A stretch of 64,000 bases of DNA from Kribbella amoyensis (GTDB lineage: Bacteria; Actinomycetota; Actinomycetes; Propionibacteriales; Kribbellaceae): assembly GCF_007828865.1 (NCBI RefSeq), contig NZ_VIVK01000002.1, positions 186,001 through 250,000 of the forward strand, read 5' to 3'. The notes below the pieces were generated by a model that made no database searches, was not told the origin of the DNA, and worked only from the letters and a program-made list of their open reading frames with translations. Below, one piece after another: positions 1 to 8,701 of this stretch; position 1 is the stretch's first letter, and the number at the start of each line of letters is the position of its first letter. The position numbers and the translations under genes are program-made.

Positions 1-353
1 TGCCGGACCGTCTCCAGCTCCACCGGCGGCCGGCCGGACGGCCGCGGTGCTGCCGGTCGGTGCGTCGGCTGGTGGATGGTCTGGTGCGTCGGTGGGTGGG
101 TCGGCCGGGGCGTGGGGCGGTGCGGCGGCCGGTGCAGTGCGAAGGCGGTGGCCAGGGTGCTGCCGGTGTCCAGCTCGCGGTCGCACAGCTGGGCCAGGTG
201 GGCCGAGCCGGGCCGTCGGCCGCGCTCGACCTGGGACAGGTAGCTGTAGTCGTAGCCCACGCGGGCCGCGAGCTGCCGCAGGCTCAGTGCGGCTTCCTGC
301 CGGGACTGCCTCAGCCGCACCCCGAACGGTGGATCGACACGTTCCTCTGCCAC
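1..353 (-). CDS. XRE-family helix-turn-helix regulator, 3' part outside the window
   Basis: Reading the minus strand from a GTG at 353 gives an open frame with no stop to the window edge (at least 117 residues). The start follows a strong GGGGGAGG ribosome site. Residues about 10-65 form a Cro/C1-type helix-turn-helix, with the pieces VRLRQSRQEAALSLRQLA, VGYDYSYLSQVERGRRP and a trailing leucine-rich helix, so it is a DNA-binding regulator. After the HTH comes a low-complexity His/Pro/Thr tract with repeated PTH units (about residues 78-100), unusual for this family and probably a flexible linker to a missing C-terminal domain. It is transcribed away from the small gene at 541. The HTH call is firm; the effector domain and target are unknown. 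Confidence 0.8.
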   Translation of the reverse strand, partial: MAEERVDPPFGVRLRQSRQEAALSLRQLAARVGYDYSYLSQVERGRRPGSAHLAQLCDRELDTGSTLATAFALHRPPHRPTPRPTHPPTHQTIHQPTHRPAAPRPSGRPPVELETVR

Positions 354-470
354 AAGTTCCTCCCCCGCTCGGGCGTGGGCCGGATGGCCGGTCCATGCGC
401 TGCGTGGTGGGGACGCTACAGGGGCCCGCCGACAGAACGTGGGTACTGCGGTGTCCGTGCGAGGAGTGGG

Positions 471-496
471 CTGTGGGCTGTTCGGACAGCCCACAG
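471..496. promoter_or_regulatory. 11-bp perfect stem-loop in the leader before the small gene at 541
   Basis: CTGTGGGCTGT and ACAGCCCACAG pair perfectly around a TCGG tetraloop. There is no T tract, so it is a poor terminator. It sits about 45 bases before the preferred start at 541 and could be a leader hairpin or an operator for the divergent XRE gene. If translation began at the ATG at 439 it would lie inside the coding region instead. Confidence 0.3.
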
Positions 497-540
497 ATCA
501 CACCTGGTGGAGGCAGTGGGCGGCGGTGAGGCTTGCTGGT

Positions 541-927
541 GTGGACCGACAGGACGTGACGCAGCAGGGGCCGCCGCGGCCCTTCTGGCTGCTGCGGTCC
601 GGGTCGGGTGCCACCAGGACGGTGGGGGAGGGCGTCGAATGGGCCGATGGGTTCGCGGTCGTGCGGTGGTGCGGGGAGGACAGCACCTTCCCGGCCGTCT
701 CGCTGTGGATGGGCGGCGTCACCGCCTTCCTCACCCTGCACGGCCACGACGACACCCAGGTCCGCTGGCTCGACAGCCGCACCCAGTCAACAGCTCCGCC
801 GTCGCACGCCGAGAAGCCGCGGCCGGTGCCGGGCAGCAGGGCTCGCTGGCTCCCGGCGGCCGCCCCGGACGGGAGCTGCCTGGGCTGCGGCCGAACCTGG
901 CCATGCCTGTCCTGCCCACCCCGCTAA
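541..927 (+). CDS. Small conserved hypothetical protein
   Basis: Unrecognised function. The core (PFWLLRSGSGATRTVGEG, then VEWADGFAVVRWCGEDST, then a segment ending HGHDDTQVRWLD) resembles small actinobacterial proteins of about 80-130 residues that are often found beside XRE regulators; this is from memory, not a search. The core is followed by about 45 Pro/Arg/Cys-rich residues with CLGCGRTWPCLSC, a pair of CxxC motifs that could bind metal. The GTG at 541 is preferred because it has a GAGG at a fair distance; GTG 526, GTG 556 and ATG 439 are alternatives. It is divergent from the XRE gene, so the two may be co-controlled. No signal peptide or membrane segment. Confidence 0.55.
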   Translation: MDRQDVTQQGPPRPFWLLRSGSGATRTVGEGVEWADGFAVVRWCGEDSTFPAVSLWMGGVTAFLTLHGHDDTQVRWLDSRTQSTAPPSHAEKPRPVPGSRARWLPAAAPDGSCLGCGRTWPCLSCPPR

Positions 928-1125
928 CCATCCCGCGAGCCACCCCGCGAGCCATCCCGCCGGCCGCCCGGTGGCCGGCCTCCGCCGGATCGTCGGATCG
1001 GTCGCCGCTGAGACAACGGTGTCAGGCCAGCGGGGACGGGATTAAGGTGAGCGGCGGTCGGCCGCGAGTCGGGGTGCTGGGACTGGCCGCGACGGCAGGA
1101 CGGCGACGACAGAGGCAGGTGGGGA

Positions 1126-1896
1126 GTGCAGGACGAAAGTGGGGAGGCGTCGGCTCGCACCGATCCGCTCGACGAGCTCGACGCGCAGCTGGCCAGGTTG
1201 CGAAATGTCGCCGACGAGCTGCGCGGTGCCCGGGGGACACCGGTGCTCACCGGCAACCAGGTCGAGCTGATCGAGCACGGACCCACACTGCTCCGCGCGT
1301 ACGAGCGGTTGCAGGAAGACGCGCGCCGGGAGGTCCGCGTGCTCGACCGGCCGCCGTACGTGACGCCGCCGTCGACCCAGCAGGCGCTGGAGCTGCAGCG
1401 GTTGCAGGCGGGGATCGGGTACCGCGCGATCTACGGCACCGAGGTGTTCGAGAGCGAGGACATCATGGGGGTGCTGCCCGAGCTGCAGACGGCCGGGGAG
1501 CGCAGCCGGGTGATCGCCCAGGTGCCGATGAAGATGGCGATCGGCGACGACGACACCGCGCTGATCGGCCTGACCACGCGATCACCGTCCGAGCACTACC
1601 TGCTGATCCGCTCGTCGGGGCTGCTGGACGGGCTGATCGCCACCTTCGAGATGTTGTGGGCGCTGGCGGTCCCGATGCCCGGGCTTCCGTTCAGCGGTGA
1701 GCTGCCGGGGCTGCGGCCGCACGACCGGGACATCCTGCTGCTGCTCGCGGGTGGCGCGACCGACGACATGATCAGCCGGCGGCTCCAGATCAGTCCGCGG
1801 ACGACGCAGCGCCGGGTCCGCGCGTTGATGGAGTCCCTCGGCGCGCAGACCCGGTTCCAGGCCGGCGTCCAGGCCGCCCGCCGACGCTGGATCTGA
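1126..1896 (+). CDS. LuxR-type helix-turn-helix transcriptional regulator
   Basis: 256 residues from a GTG preceded by GGTGGGGA. The C-terminal part (about residues 195-256) is a LuxR/NarL-type HTH: an LRPHDRDILLLLAGGATDD helix, then MISRRLQISPRTTQRRVRAL as recognition region. The N-terminal 190 residues have no receiver-domain Asp pocket; they look like the sensor half of TrmB/LuxR-like orphan regulators, with a long helix (LARLRNVADELRGARGTP), a central part like a phospholipase-D-like or sugar-sensing fold, and the segment SEHYLLIRSSGLLDGLIATF. It therefore probably senses a small ligand rather than a phosphate relay. It stands alone, with 112 bases to the MFS gene in the same direction, so a shared transcript is possible but unproven. 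Confidence 0.75.
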   Translation: MQDESGEASARTDPLDELDAQLARLRNVADELRGARGTPVLTGNQVELIEHGPTLLRAYERLQEDARREVRVLDRPPYVTPPSTQQALELQRLQAGIGYRAIYGTEVFESEDIMGVLPELQTAGERSRVIAQVPMKMAIGDDDTALIGLTTRSPSEHYLLIRSSGLLDGLIATFEMLWALAVPMPGLPFSGELPGLRPHDRDILLLLAGGATDDMISRRLQISPRTTQRRVRALMESLGAQTRFQAGVQAARRRWI

Positions 1897-2008
1897 CCCC
1901 GCGACGGCAGGCGTGACGGGGGTCACTGGGCCACGCTGGATTGCGCAAAGCAACTCAGGCGTTCTGGGTTTCATCCCGCAACTCAGGGGATTCCCGGAAG
2001 GAACCGGT

Positions 2009-3253
2009 ATGACCACTCTCGACCTGCCCGTCTCGGCGACCACGCGCCCGCGTCGCGCCCTGAGCCGCCGGGCCGGCTTCTGGACCGCCGCCGCGGTCGC
2101 GGGCATCAGCCTGTGGACGAGCGCGGCGCCCACCACGACGTACCCGCTGTACGCCTCGACCTGGCACCTCACCCCGACGGCGACGACCGCGATCTTCGCC
2201 GTGTACCCGGTGGTGCTGGTGGTTTTCCTGCTGATCTTCGGCCAGCTCTCCGACTACATCGGCCGCCGCGCCACCATGCTGTACGGCGTGGCCGCGCTGC
2301 TCGGCGGTGTCCTGCTCTTCGCGGTCGCCCCGTCGGTCGGCTGGGTGTACGCCGGTCGCGCGTTGATGGGCGCCGGCGTCGGGCTGGCGCTGACCCCGGC
2401 CACGGCGGCCGCGGTCGAGTTCAGCGCACACGGCAAGGCAGCCAAGGCGTCGTCGGTCACCACCGCGGCCACCGCGGTGGGTCTAGCACTGGCGACGGTC
2501 GTCGGCGGCGGCCTGATCGAGTACGCCCCGGCCCCGCTGCACCTCGACTTCTGGGTCCTGCTGGCCGTGATCGCGATCGTGTTCGGCTTCGTCTGGCGGA
2601 TGCCGCGGCACACCAAGGACGAGAGCCAGGGCCGCTGGCGCCCGCGCGCGATCACGGTGCCGAAGGGCCTCCGGGTGCTGTACGCCGCCGCGGCCGTCGC
2701 CGTGACCACCGCGTACGCGTTCGGCTCGGTCTTCCTCGCGCTCGGGGCGGAGGTCATCCGCGATCTCGTCGGGACCACGAACATCTTCGTCATCGGTCTG
2801 CTGCTGGCGATCTTCTCGGTCGCGACCGGCGTGACCGCGATCGTCGGCCGCCGCTTCCCGGCCGCTCGGCTGGTCACCGTGGGCGCCGTCCTCACGCTCG
2901 TCGACCTCGGTCTGCTCGAGCTGTCCGCGACCGCGCACTCCCTGCCGGTGTTCCTGGCCACCGCGATCGTCGGTGGGACGAGCTACGGGCTGCTGTTCTC
3001 CGGCGGACTCAGCCTGATCGCCACCCGCGCACCGGCCCACCACCGGGGCGGCACGGTCGCCGCCGTGTACCTGGTGGCGTACGTCCTGCAGGGCGCGATC
3101 GCCGTGACGCTCGGCCTGGTCGCGACGGCGGCGGGGCTGAGCACGGCGCTCCTGCTCGGCGTGACCGTCATCGGTACGCTGGCGCTGCTCGTGATCGTGG
3201 CCGCCGGGATCCTGGCCCGCGGCCACCGCCGGTTGCCTGAGGAGGGGCGATGA
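2009..3253 (+). CDS. MFS transporter (drug/sugar efflux type)
   Basis: 414 residues with about 12 hydrophobic segments, typical of a major facilitator. The loop between helices 2 and 3 carries the MFS motif A (GQLSDYIGRRATML), and a positively charged loop near residues 195-220 separates the two six-helix halves. The start is the ATG at 2009, directly behind GGAAGGAA; an in-frame ATG at 1913 has no ribosome site and would add 32 non-hydrophobic residues. The stop overlaps the next ATG (ATGA), so it is translated with the HxlR regulator. Such MFS-HxlR pairs usually export a toxic compound under control of the regulator; the substrate cannot be read here. Confidence 0.9.
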   Translation: MTTLDLPVSATTRPRRALSRRAGFWTAAAVAGISLWTSAAPTTTYPLYASTWHLTPTATTAIFAVYPVVLVVFLLIFGQLSDYIGRRATMLYGVAALLGGVLLFAVAPSVGWVYAGRALMGAGVGLALTPATAAAVEFSAHGKAAKASSVTTAATAVGLALATVVGGGLIEYAPAPLHLDFWVLLAVIAIVFGFVWRMPRHTKDESQGRWRPRAITVPKGLRVLYAAAAVAVTTAYAFGSVFLALGAEVIRDLVGTTNIFVIGLLLAIFSVATGVTAIVGRRFPAARLVTVGAVLTLVDLGLLELSATAHSLPVFLATAIVGGTSYGLLFSGGLSLIATRAPAHHRGGTVAAVYLVAYVLQGAIAVTLGLVATAAGLSTALLLGVTVIGTLALLVIVAAGILARGHRRLPEEGR

Positions 3254-3726
3254 CCACCCGGACCGCGACCCAGCCGAACTGCTCGATCGCCCGGACGCTC
3301 GACCTGGTCACCGATCGCTGGTCGTTCCTGATCCTGCGCGAGGCGCACCTCGGCACCACCCGGTTCGCCGACTTCCGCGACTACCTGCGGATCGCGCCGA
3401 ACATCCTGACCAACCGGCTCGCCTCGCTGGTCGAGTCCGGCCTGCTGGAGAAGCGCGACTACCGGGCCGAGGGCGAGCGGACCCGGTCGTCGTACCACCT
3501 GACCCCGGCCGGTGCGGACCTCAAGCTCGTGCTGGCGGCGTTGCAGCAGTGGGGTGACGTGCACGTTCCGCGTGAAGCCGGGCCGACCGTGCTGCGGCGT
3601 GACCGGCGGTCCCGGGAGCTGGTGGACGTCGGGTTCGTCACCGAGGACGGCACCGCGGTTCCGGACGAGGACGTGGAGTTCGAACCGGTCGCGGGTGGTC
3701 CCGCCGACCGCGGTACCTGGCGCTGA
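3250..3726 (+). CDS. HxlR-family winged-helix regulator
   Basis: 158 residues. Residues about 8-110 match the HxlR winged helix: a Cys near the N-terminus (PNCSIARTLDLVTDRWSFLI), then the FADFRDYLRIAPNILTNRL recognition helix and a wing around EGERTRSSYHLTPAG. HxlR proteins respond to aldehydes, quinones or oxidants, often through that conserved Cys, and commonly control a neighbouring transporter or reductase. The last 45 residues are an extension beyond the usual ~110-residue family core. It overlaps the MFS gene by four bases, so the two form one transcript that ends at the hairpin at 3737. Confidence 0.88.
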   Translation: MTTRTATQPNCSIARTLDLVTDRWSFLILREAHLGTTRFADFRDYLRIAPNILTNRLASLVESGLLEKRDYRAEGERTRSSYHLTPAGADLKLVLAALQQWGDVHVPREAGPTVLRRDRRSRELVDVGFVTEDGTAVPDEDVEFEPVAGGPADRGTWR

Positions 3727-3736
3727 ACAACAGAGG

Positions 3737-3774
3737 ACGGCGGGCCGGTCAGCACACCCAGCCCGCCGTTTTTC
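3737..3774. terminator. Bidirectional intrinsic terminator
   Basis: ACGGCGGGC and GCCCGCCGT form a perfect 9-bp GC stem around a 15-base loop, followed by TTTTTC on the plus strand. It lies between two convergent genes (HxlR and subtilase), so it may end both transcripts. Confidence 0.8.
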
Positions 3775-3790
3775 TTGCTAGGGGCAACGA

Positions 3791-6700
3791 TCAGTTGATC
3801 GCGACCACGGTGCCCACGCCGTTCGGGTACTCGACGTACCCGGTGTAGTGCTTGGCCGGGTCCAGGCCGGACCACGACGCGGTCACCTGGTACGGCGCGT
3901 TGGCGACCGGGGCCGTCGCCGGCGTGACCTGGAGGCCACCGCGGTCCGTGCTGCTCACCACGTTGGTCTGGATGTCGTACTCCGTGGTGTCGGCGCCCGG
4001 CGGGTTCGACAGCGTGATGGTGAGAACGCCCCACACGCCCGGCGTCGGCGCGGCCACCGAGGCGGTCGCCTGGTTCGAGCCGTCACCCTGGAACGACTGG
4101 AGGAGGATCCGGCCGTCGACCACCTTGTAGAGCACCATCCAGATGGAGCCGTTCGGGTCCTTCGTCTTCACGTGCCACTGGATCGCCTTGGTGTCCCTGG
4201 TCGCGGTCACCGGGTAGTCCGGCAGCTCGGCGTCCGGAGCACCCGCGACCACCTCGCCTGGTACGGCCGGGGCGGACACCACGCCGTACGCGCCGAGCGG
4301 GCTTCCCGCGAAGCCGGAGGTCGCGGTGTACGAGATGCTCCCGGCCGCGCCCGAACCCTTCACCTCGGTCGGCGCCAGCGTGGAGGTCGGGGTGACCACG
4401 ATCGGGCTGCGAACCGATTTGCCGGCGCCCGACCAGGTCAGCCAGCCGGTGGTCGGCTGGTTCGAGGTCGCCGTGTCCTGGGTGAGCTTCACCGTGAAGG
4501 TCTTGGTCTCACCGGCCTTGGTGAAGGAGAGGATCGACGGGCTGACGACCGCCGTCATCCCCGGCAGGTCCACGCTGGCCCGGTACACGCCGGGGGAGAC
4601 GGCCGTGATCCGCCGGGTGATCGTCCGGGTGCCGAGCAGCTGGCCGATCGCGATCGACGGCGCGTTGTAGTCGCTCGGGGCGATCGCCGGGACACCGGTC
4701 CCGGTGCGAATGCCGCTGCCCTCCAGGTACCCGAGCCAGTCGAGGTCGCCGGAGTCGTAGACCAGTCCCGGTCCAGCATCTTCGCCGGCTGGACCTCACC
4801 CGCGCCGCGGGCGAACGGGTCGTTGTCGATCGAACCGTCGGCCTTGAGCACGTCGCTGGTGGTCGTCATCAGCGCCGACTTGACCGCCATCGGCGACCAG
4901 GTCGGGTGCTGGCCGAGGTAGAGCGCGGCCAGACCGGCGATGTGCGGCGCGGCCATCGAGGTACCGGACAAGAACGCATAGCTCTGACCGCCGTTGGTCG
5001 GCGGGGCGACCGCGGCCAGGATGTTCACGCCGGGTGCGGCGAGGTCGGGCTTCAGCAGGTTGCCGTTGCTCGACAGCGACGGGCCGCGGGAGGAGAAGTC
5101 GGCCATCTGCGGGTACGCCGCGGTCTGGCCGGTCGTGTTGCCGGGGACCAGCTGCGCGGTGGCGCCCGCGGTCGTGGCGTACTCCTTGACCGACAGCGCG
5201 CCGGGTACGTTCAGGTGCACAGTGGGCACGGTGTGCGAGTCGCCGACGGCGTCCTGGTCGAACAGATTGATCAGCACCATCCCGACACCGCCCGCGCGCT
5301 TCACCTCGGCCGACTTGTCGACCCGGGCGTTGACGCCGCGCTCGCAGACCACCAGCTTGCCGGCCGCCTTGGCCGGGTCGAGAGTGCCCGCCTGGCAGAG
5401 CAGCGCGTCGGCGTCGGTGGCACCCGCGGTCTTCACGGCCTGGCCGTTGACGAGCGGGACCGAGGTGGTCTGGCGGGCCAGCGTGGTGCTGATCCCGGCG
5501 TACTTCTGCCCGTTGCCGAGCGCAACGGTAGCGGCCCACGGCGCGACCGTGCTGGCGCCGACCGTGGTCACCCACGGCGAGGTGTTGTCCAGCGTGGACG
5601 GGTCCGGACCGGAGTTGCCGCCGGCCGCCGCGACGAAGATGCCGGCCGAGGCCGCGGACAGGAACGCGAGCTGGATCGGGTCGGTGTGCGTGGACTCGAA
5701 GATCGAGCCGACCGAGTAGTTGATCACGTCGACGCCGTCGGCGACGGCCTGGTCGATCGCGGCCAGGATGTCGGAGGTGGCGCCGCCGGAGTTCTTGCCG
5801 TCCTTGCCCTCCCAGAGCGCCTTGTACACGGCGACCTTGGCGGCCGGGGCGACGCCGGAGACGGTACCGAGGTTGACGCCGTTCTCCGCGACGTCGACGC
5901 CGTACCGGCCGGCGGCGGTGCTGGCCGTGTGGGTGCCGTGGCCGTTGCCGTCCCGTGGGGAGACGTAGTCGGCGCGCTGCTCCGGCGGGACCAGGCTGAG
6001 CCAGCCGTCACCGAAGTAGCGGGCGCTGATCAGCTTGGTGTTGCACAGGTCGGCGGTGAACTCGGCCCCGGTCTGGCACGTTCCGGTGAACGTGTCGCCG
6101 TCGGCTTTGTGCATGACCGTGGTGGTGCCGGAGCGGTACGGCCGGTACGGGTCGCCCGGTGTCGGCGCCTTGGTGCCCAGCTTCGGCCCGGACAGCGAGG
6201 CGCTCTCCGGCCAGACCCCGGTGTCGACGACGCCGACCACGATGCCCTGGCCGGCCGCCTTCTGACCACCGAGCGCGTTCCAGACGCCCTGCTTGCCGGA
6301 CAGCTTGAGGAAGTCGGTCGACTTGCGGTCGTCGAGCGCGGTGCGCAGCTGGTCCGGGACGACCGACACGACGCCACCGGTCCGGCTCAGCTCGCCGGCC
6401 TGCTTCGCGGTCAGGTCGGCCACGAACGCGTTCACCGCGGTGGTGTAGTTCCGCCGGACCTCCGCCCCGACCTTCGCCGCGACCTGGCGGTGCCGGCCGG
6501 TCAGGTACCCGGCGTACCGCTTGCCGTCCGGGCCGGCGGTGTCGACCTTGCGGCCCTTGGCCGGCTTCGTCGCCTTCAGCCCGGCCACGTCACCCGCGTA
6601 CGTCGCGACCGGCGCGTCGGCCAGCGTCACGATGTACCGGCCCGGGACGAACCGCGGCAGCTTCGCCGCGAGGTCCGACGTGGTGACCGGCGGGGTCGCG

Positions 6701-6819
6701 GCCACGCCCTCGGTGGGTGCCGCGAGCGCGGCGGTGCCGTTCGGTGCTGCCAGCGCGGCGGTCACCAGAACGGCGCCGGCGAGCAGAGCGGTCCGCCGGC
6801 GCAGGAATGGATGGTTCAC
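3791..6819 (-). pseudogene. Secreted subtilisin-like S8 serine peptidase, split by a 1-base deletion
   Basis: The start is the GTG at 6819 behind GGAGG, opening a signal peptide (TALLAGAVLVTAALAAP). An inhibitor-I9-like propeptide follows, then a subtilase domain with all three catalytic motifs: Asp in VVDTGVWPES (about residue 197), His in GNGHGTHTAS (about 293) and Ser in SGTSMAAPH (about 617). A PA-like insert lies between His and Ser. Near 4771 the frame is lost: the sequence reads CTGGACCGGGACTGG where the family motif MLDPGLVYD needs one more C. With that base restored the frame runs on through YDSGDLDWLGYLEG and a fibronectin-III-like C-terminus to the stop at 3791, giving about 1009 residues. 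As written, the frame from 6819 reaches a stop near 4555. It is either a true recent mutation or a sequencing error; the catalytic domain is complete, so a truncated active enzyme is possible. Confidence 0.88.
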
Positions 6820-7039
6820 GCGATGCCTCCACTGGGGACGCGCCCGTTCGGCGTCCCACGGTTGTCCTGACCGCGGCGGTGGCCCCGGTCGCCCGCCCCC
6901 GAGCACGGACGGCGAAAGCTTGCCAACGCCGGCCCGCGGGTACACCGTTTTGGCTTCATCTGGCCACTGACGGAAAACTGCCAGTGACCGGCGTGGACAG
7001 CGCTCCCGCCGACCGCGGGCGCGCTGGTATCAATGAGGC

Positions 7040-8701
7040 ATGACAGCGTCGACTTCCCGCCCGGTGATCCTCACCGTGGACGACGACCCGGGTGTGTCCC
7101 GTTCCATCGCCCGTGACCTGCGCCGCCGGTACGGCGAGGAGCACCGGATCGTCCGGGCCGAGACCGGTCCGCAGGCCCTGGAGGCGCTGCGCGAGCTCAA
7201 GCTGCGCGGTGAGCCGGTCGCGCTGCTGCTGGCGGACTACCGGATGCCGCAGATGACCGGGATCGAGTTCCTGGAGCAGGCGATGGACCTGTTTCCGCTC
7301 GCCCGGCGGGTGCTGCTGACCGCGTACGCCGACACCGACGCCGCGATCCAGGCGATCAACGTGGTCGACCTGGACCACTACCTGCTCAAGCCGTGGAACC
7401 CGCCGGAGGAGAAGTTGTACCCGGTGGTCGACGGCATGCTCGACCTGTGGAAGTCGACCCCGGAGCCGTCCACCGACGAGACCCGGGTGATCGGTCACCG
7501 CTGGTCCGCGCCGTCGTTCGCGGCCCGCGACTTCCTCGCCCGGAACGCGGTCCCGTACCGCTGGTACGGGGTGGACGACGAGGAGAGCAAACGACTGCTG
7601 GACGCGGCCGGCGTGGACGGTTCCACCCTGCCGGTGGTGATCACGGCGGACGGCACGGTGATGGTCGCTCCGACCGACGCCGAGCTGGCCGCGAAGGTCG
7701 GGCTGTCGACCGCACCGGCCGAGGAGTTCTACGACCTCGTCGTGGTCGGCGGCGGTCCGGCCGGCCTGGGCGCCGCGGTGTACGGCGCCAGCGAGGGACT
7801 GCGGACGGTCCTGGTCGAGCAGCTCGCCACCGGTGGCCAGGCGGGTCAGTCCAGCCGGATCGAGAACTACCTCGGCTTCCCCGACGGCGTCTCCGGTGCC
7901 CAGCTGACCGACCGGGCCCGGCGGCAGGCGGTCCGGTTCGGCGCCGAGCTGCTCACCGCGCGCCAGGTGGTCGGGCTGGAGACCCTCGGCTCCGCGCGCA
8001 AGCTGCTCTTCTCCGACGGCAGCGAGATCTCCGCGCACTCGGTGATCCTGGCGACCGGCGTCTCGTACCGGACCCTGCAGGCGCCCGGCGTCGACGACCT
8101 GTGCGGGCGCGGGGTGTACTACGGCTCCGCGACCACCGAGGGCCCGAGCTGCGCCGGCCAGGACGTCTACATCATCGGCGGGGCCAACTCCGCGGGTCAG
8201 GCGGCCGTCTACTTCAGCCGGCATGCGAAGCGCGTGCATATGCTGGTGAGGGGTCCTTCGCTCGAGGCGACCATGTCGAGCTATCTGATCAACCAGATCG
8301 ACGCCATCGACACCATCGACGTGCACACCTGTACCGAGGTGGTGTCGTGCAAGGGGTCGGATCACCTGGAGCGGCTGACCCTGCGGAACAGCACGACCGG
8401 TGAGTCGCGCGAGGTGGACTCGGAGTGGATGTTCGTGTTCATCGGCGCCGCACCGCGGACCGACTGGTTGCCGGCGGACCTGCTCCGCGACCAGCGCGGG
8501 TTCGTGCTGACCGGGCCCGATCTGCACGGCAAGCCGCAGGGCTGGTCGCTGGAGCGGGAGCCGTACCACCTGGAGACGAGCATGCCGGGCGTGTTCGCCG
8601 CCGGTGACGTGCGGGCCGAGTCGGTCAAGCGGGTGGCGTCCGCGGTAGGCGACGGAGCGATGGCCGTGACGTTGGTGCACCGATACCTGGAGATGTTGTG
8701 A
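7040..8701 (+). CDS. Response-regulator receiver fused to thioredoxin-reductase-like FAD oxidoreductase
   Basis: 553 residues in three parts. Residues 8-125 are a CheY-like receiver with acid pocket D14-D15, phospho-acceptor D66 (LLLADYRMPQMTG), T94 and K117. Residues about 140-220 look like a glutaredoxin/thioredoxin-fold remnant (a cis-Pro-like TLPVVIT). Residues about 228-545 are a class-II pyridine-nucleotide oxidoreductase: FAD motif GGGPAGLGA, GGQAGQSSRIENYLGFP, NADP motif IIGGANSAGQAA, and a C-terminal GVFAAGDV. The redox CxxC of thioredoxin reductase is absent: where TrxB has ACATCDG this protein has YGSATTEG, with isolated Cys nearby (DLCGRG, GPSCAG). The kinase gene at 8701 overlaps its stop, so they form a two-component pair in which the output is an oxidoreductase rather than DNA binding. 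The family is known as fused response regulator/thioredoxin-disulfide reductase; its substrate is not known to me. Confidence 0.88.
   Translation: MTASTSRPVILTVDDDPGVSRSIARDLRRRYGEEHRIVRAETGPQALEALRELKLRGEPVALLLADYRMPQMTGIEFLEQAMDLFPLARRVLLTAYADTDAAIQAINVVDLDHYLLKPWNPPEEKLYPVVDGMLDLWKSTPEPSTDETRVIGHRWSAPSFAARDFLARNAVPYRWYGVDDEESKRLLDAAGVDGSTLPVVITADGTVMVAPTDAELAAKVGLSTAPAEEFYDLVVVGGGPAGLGAAVYGASEGLRTVLVEQLATGGQAGQSSRIENYLGFPDGVSGAQLTDRARRQAVRFGAELLTARQVVGLETLGSARKLLFSDGSEISAHSVILATGVSYRTLQAPGVDDLCGRGVYYGSATTEGPSCAGQDVYIIGGANSAGQAAVYFSRHAKRVHMLVRGPSLEATMSSYLINQIDAIDTIDVHTCTEVVSCKGSDHLERLTLRNSTTGESREVDSEWMFVFIGAAPRTDWLPADLLRDQRGFVLTGPDLHGKPQGWSLEREPYHLETSMPGVFAAGDVRAESVKRVASAVGDGAMAVTLVHRYLEML

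Noticed and set aside
928-1125. Short tandem pattern GAGCCATCCCGC/GAGCCACCCCGC near 935-960
   Set aside because: Only two to three short units, low complexity, no further structure; the rest of this gap shows no gene or clear signal.
60-1700. 546-codon open frame on the plus strand
   Set aside because: It crosses the XRE gene, the small protein and the LuxR gene in wrong frames and has low-complexity Arg/Ala composition.
4765-4780. Programmed ribosomal frameshift in the subtilase
   Set aside because: No slippery heptamer or downstream stimulatory hairpin is evident; the site is a short C run that lost one base, which is better explained by mutation or sequencing error.
4906-6870. Long open frame of 654 codons on the plus strand
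   Set aside because: It is the antisense shadow of the subtilase gene; that strand has signal peptide, propeptide and catalytic triad, while this frame gives Arg/Gly-rich sequence without domains.
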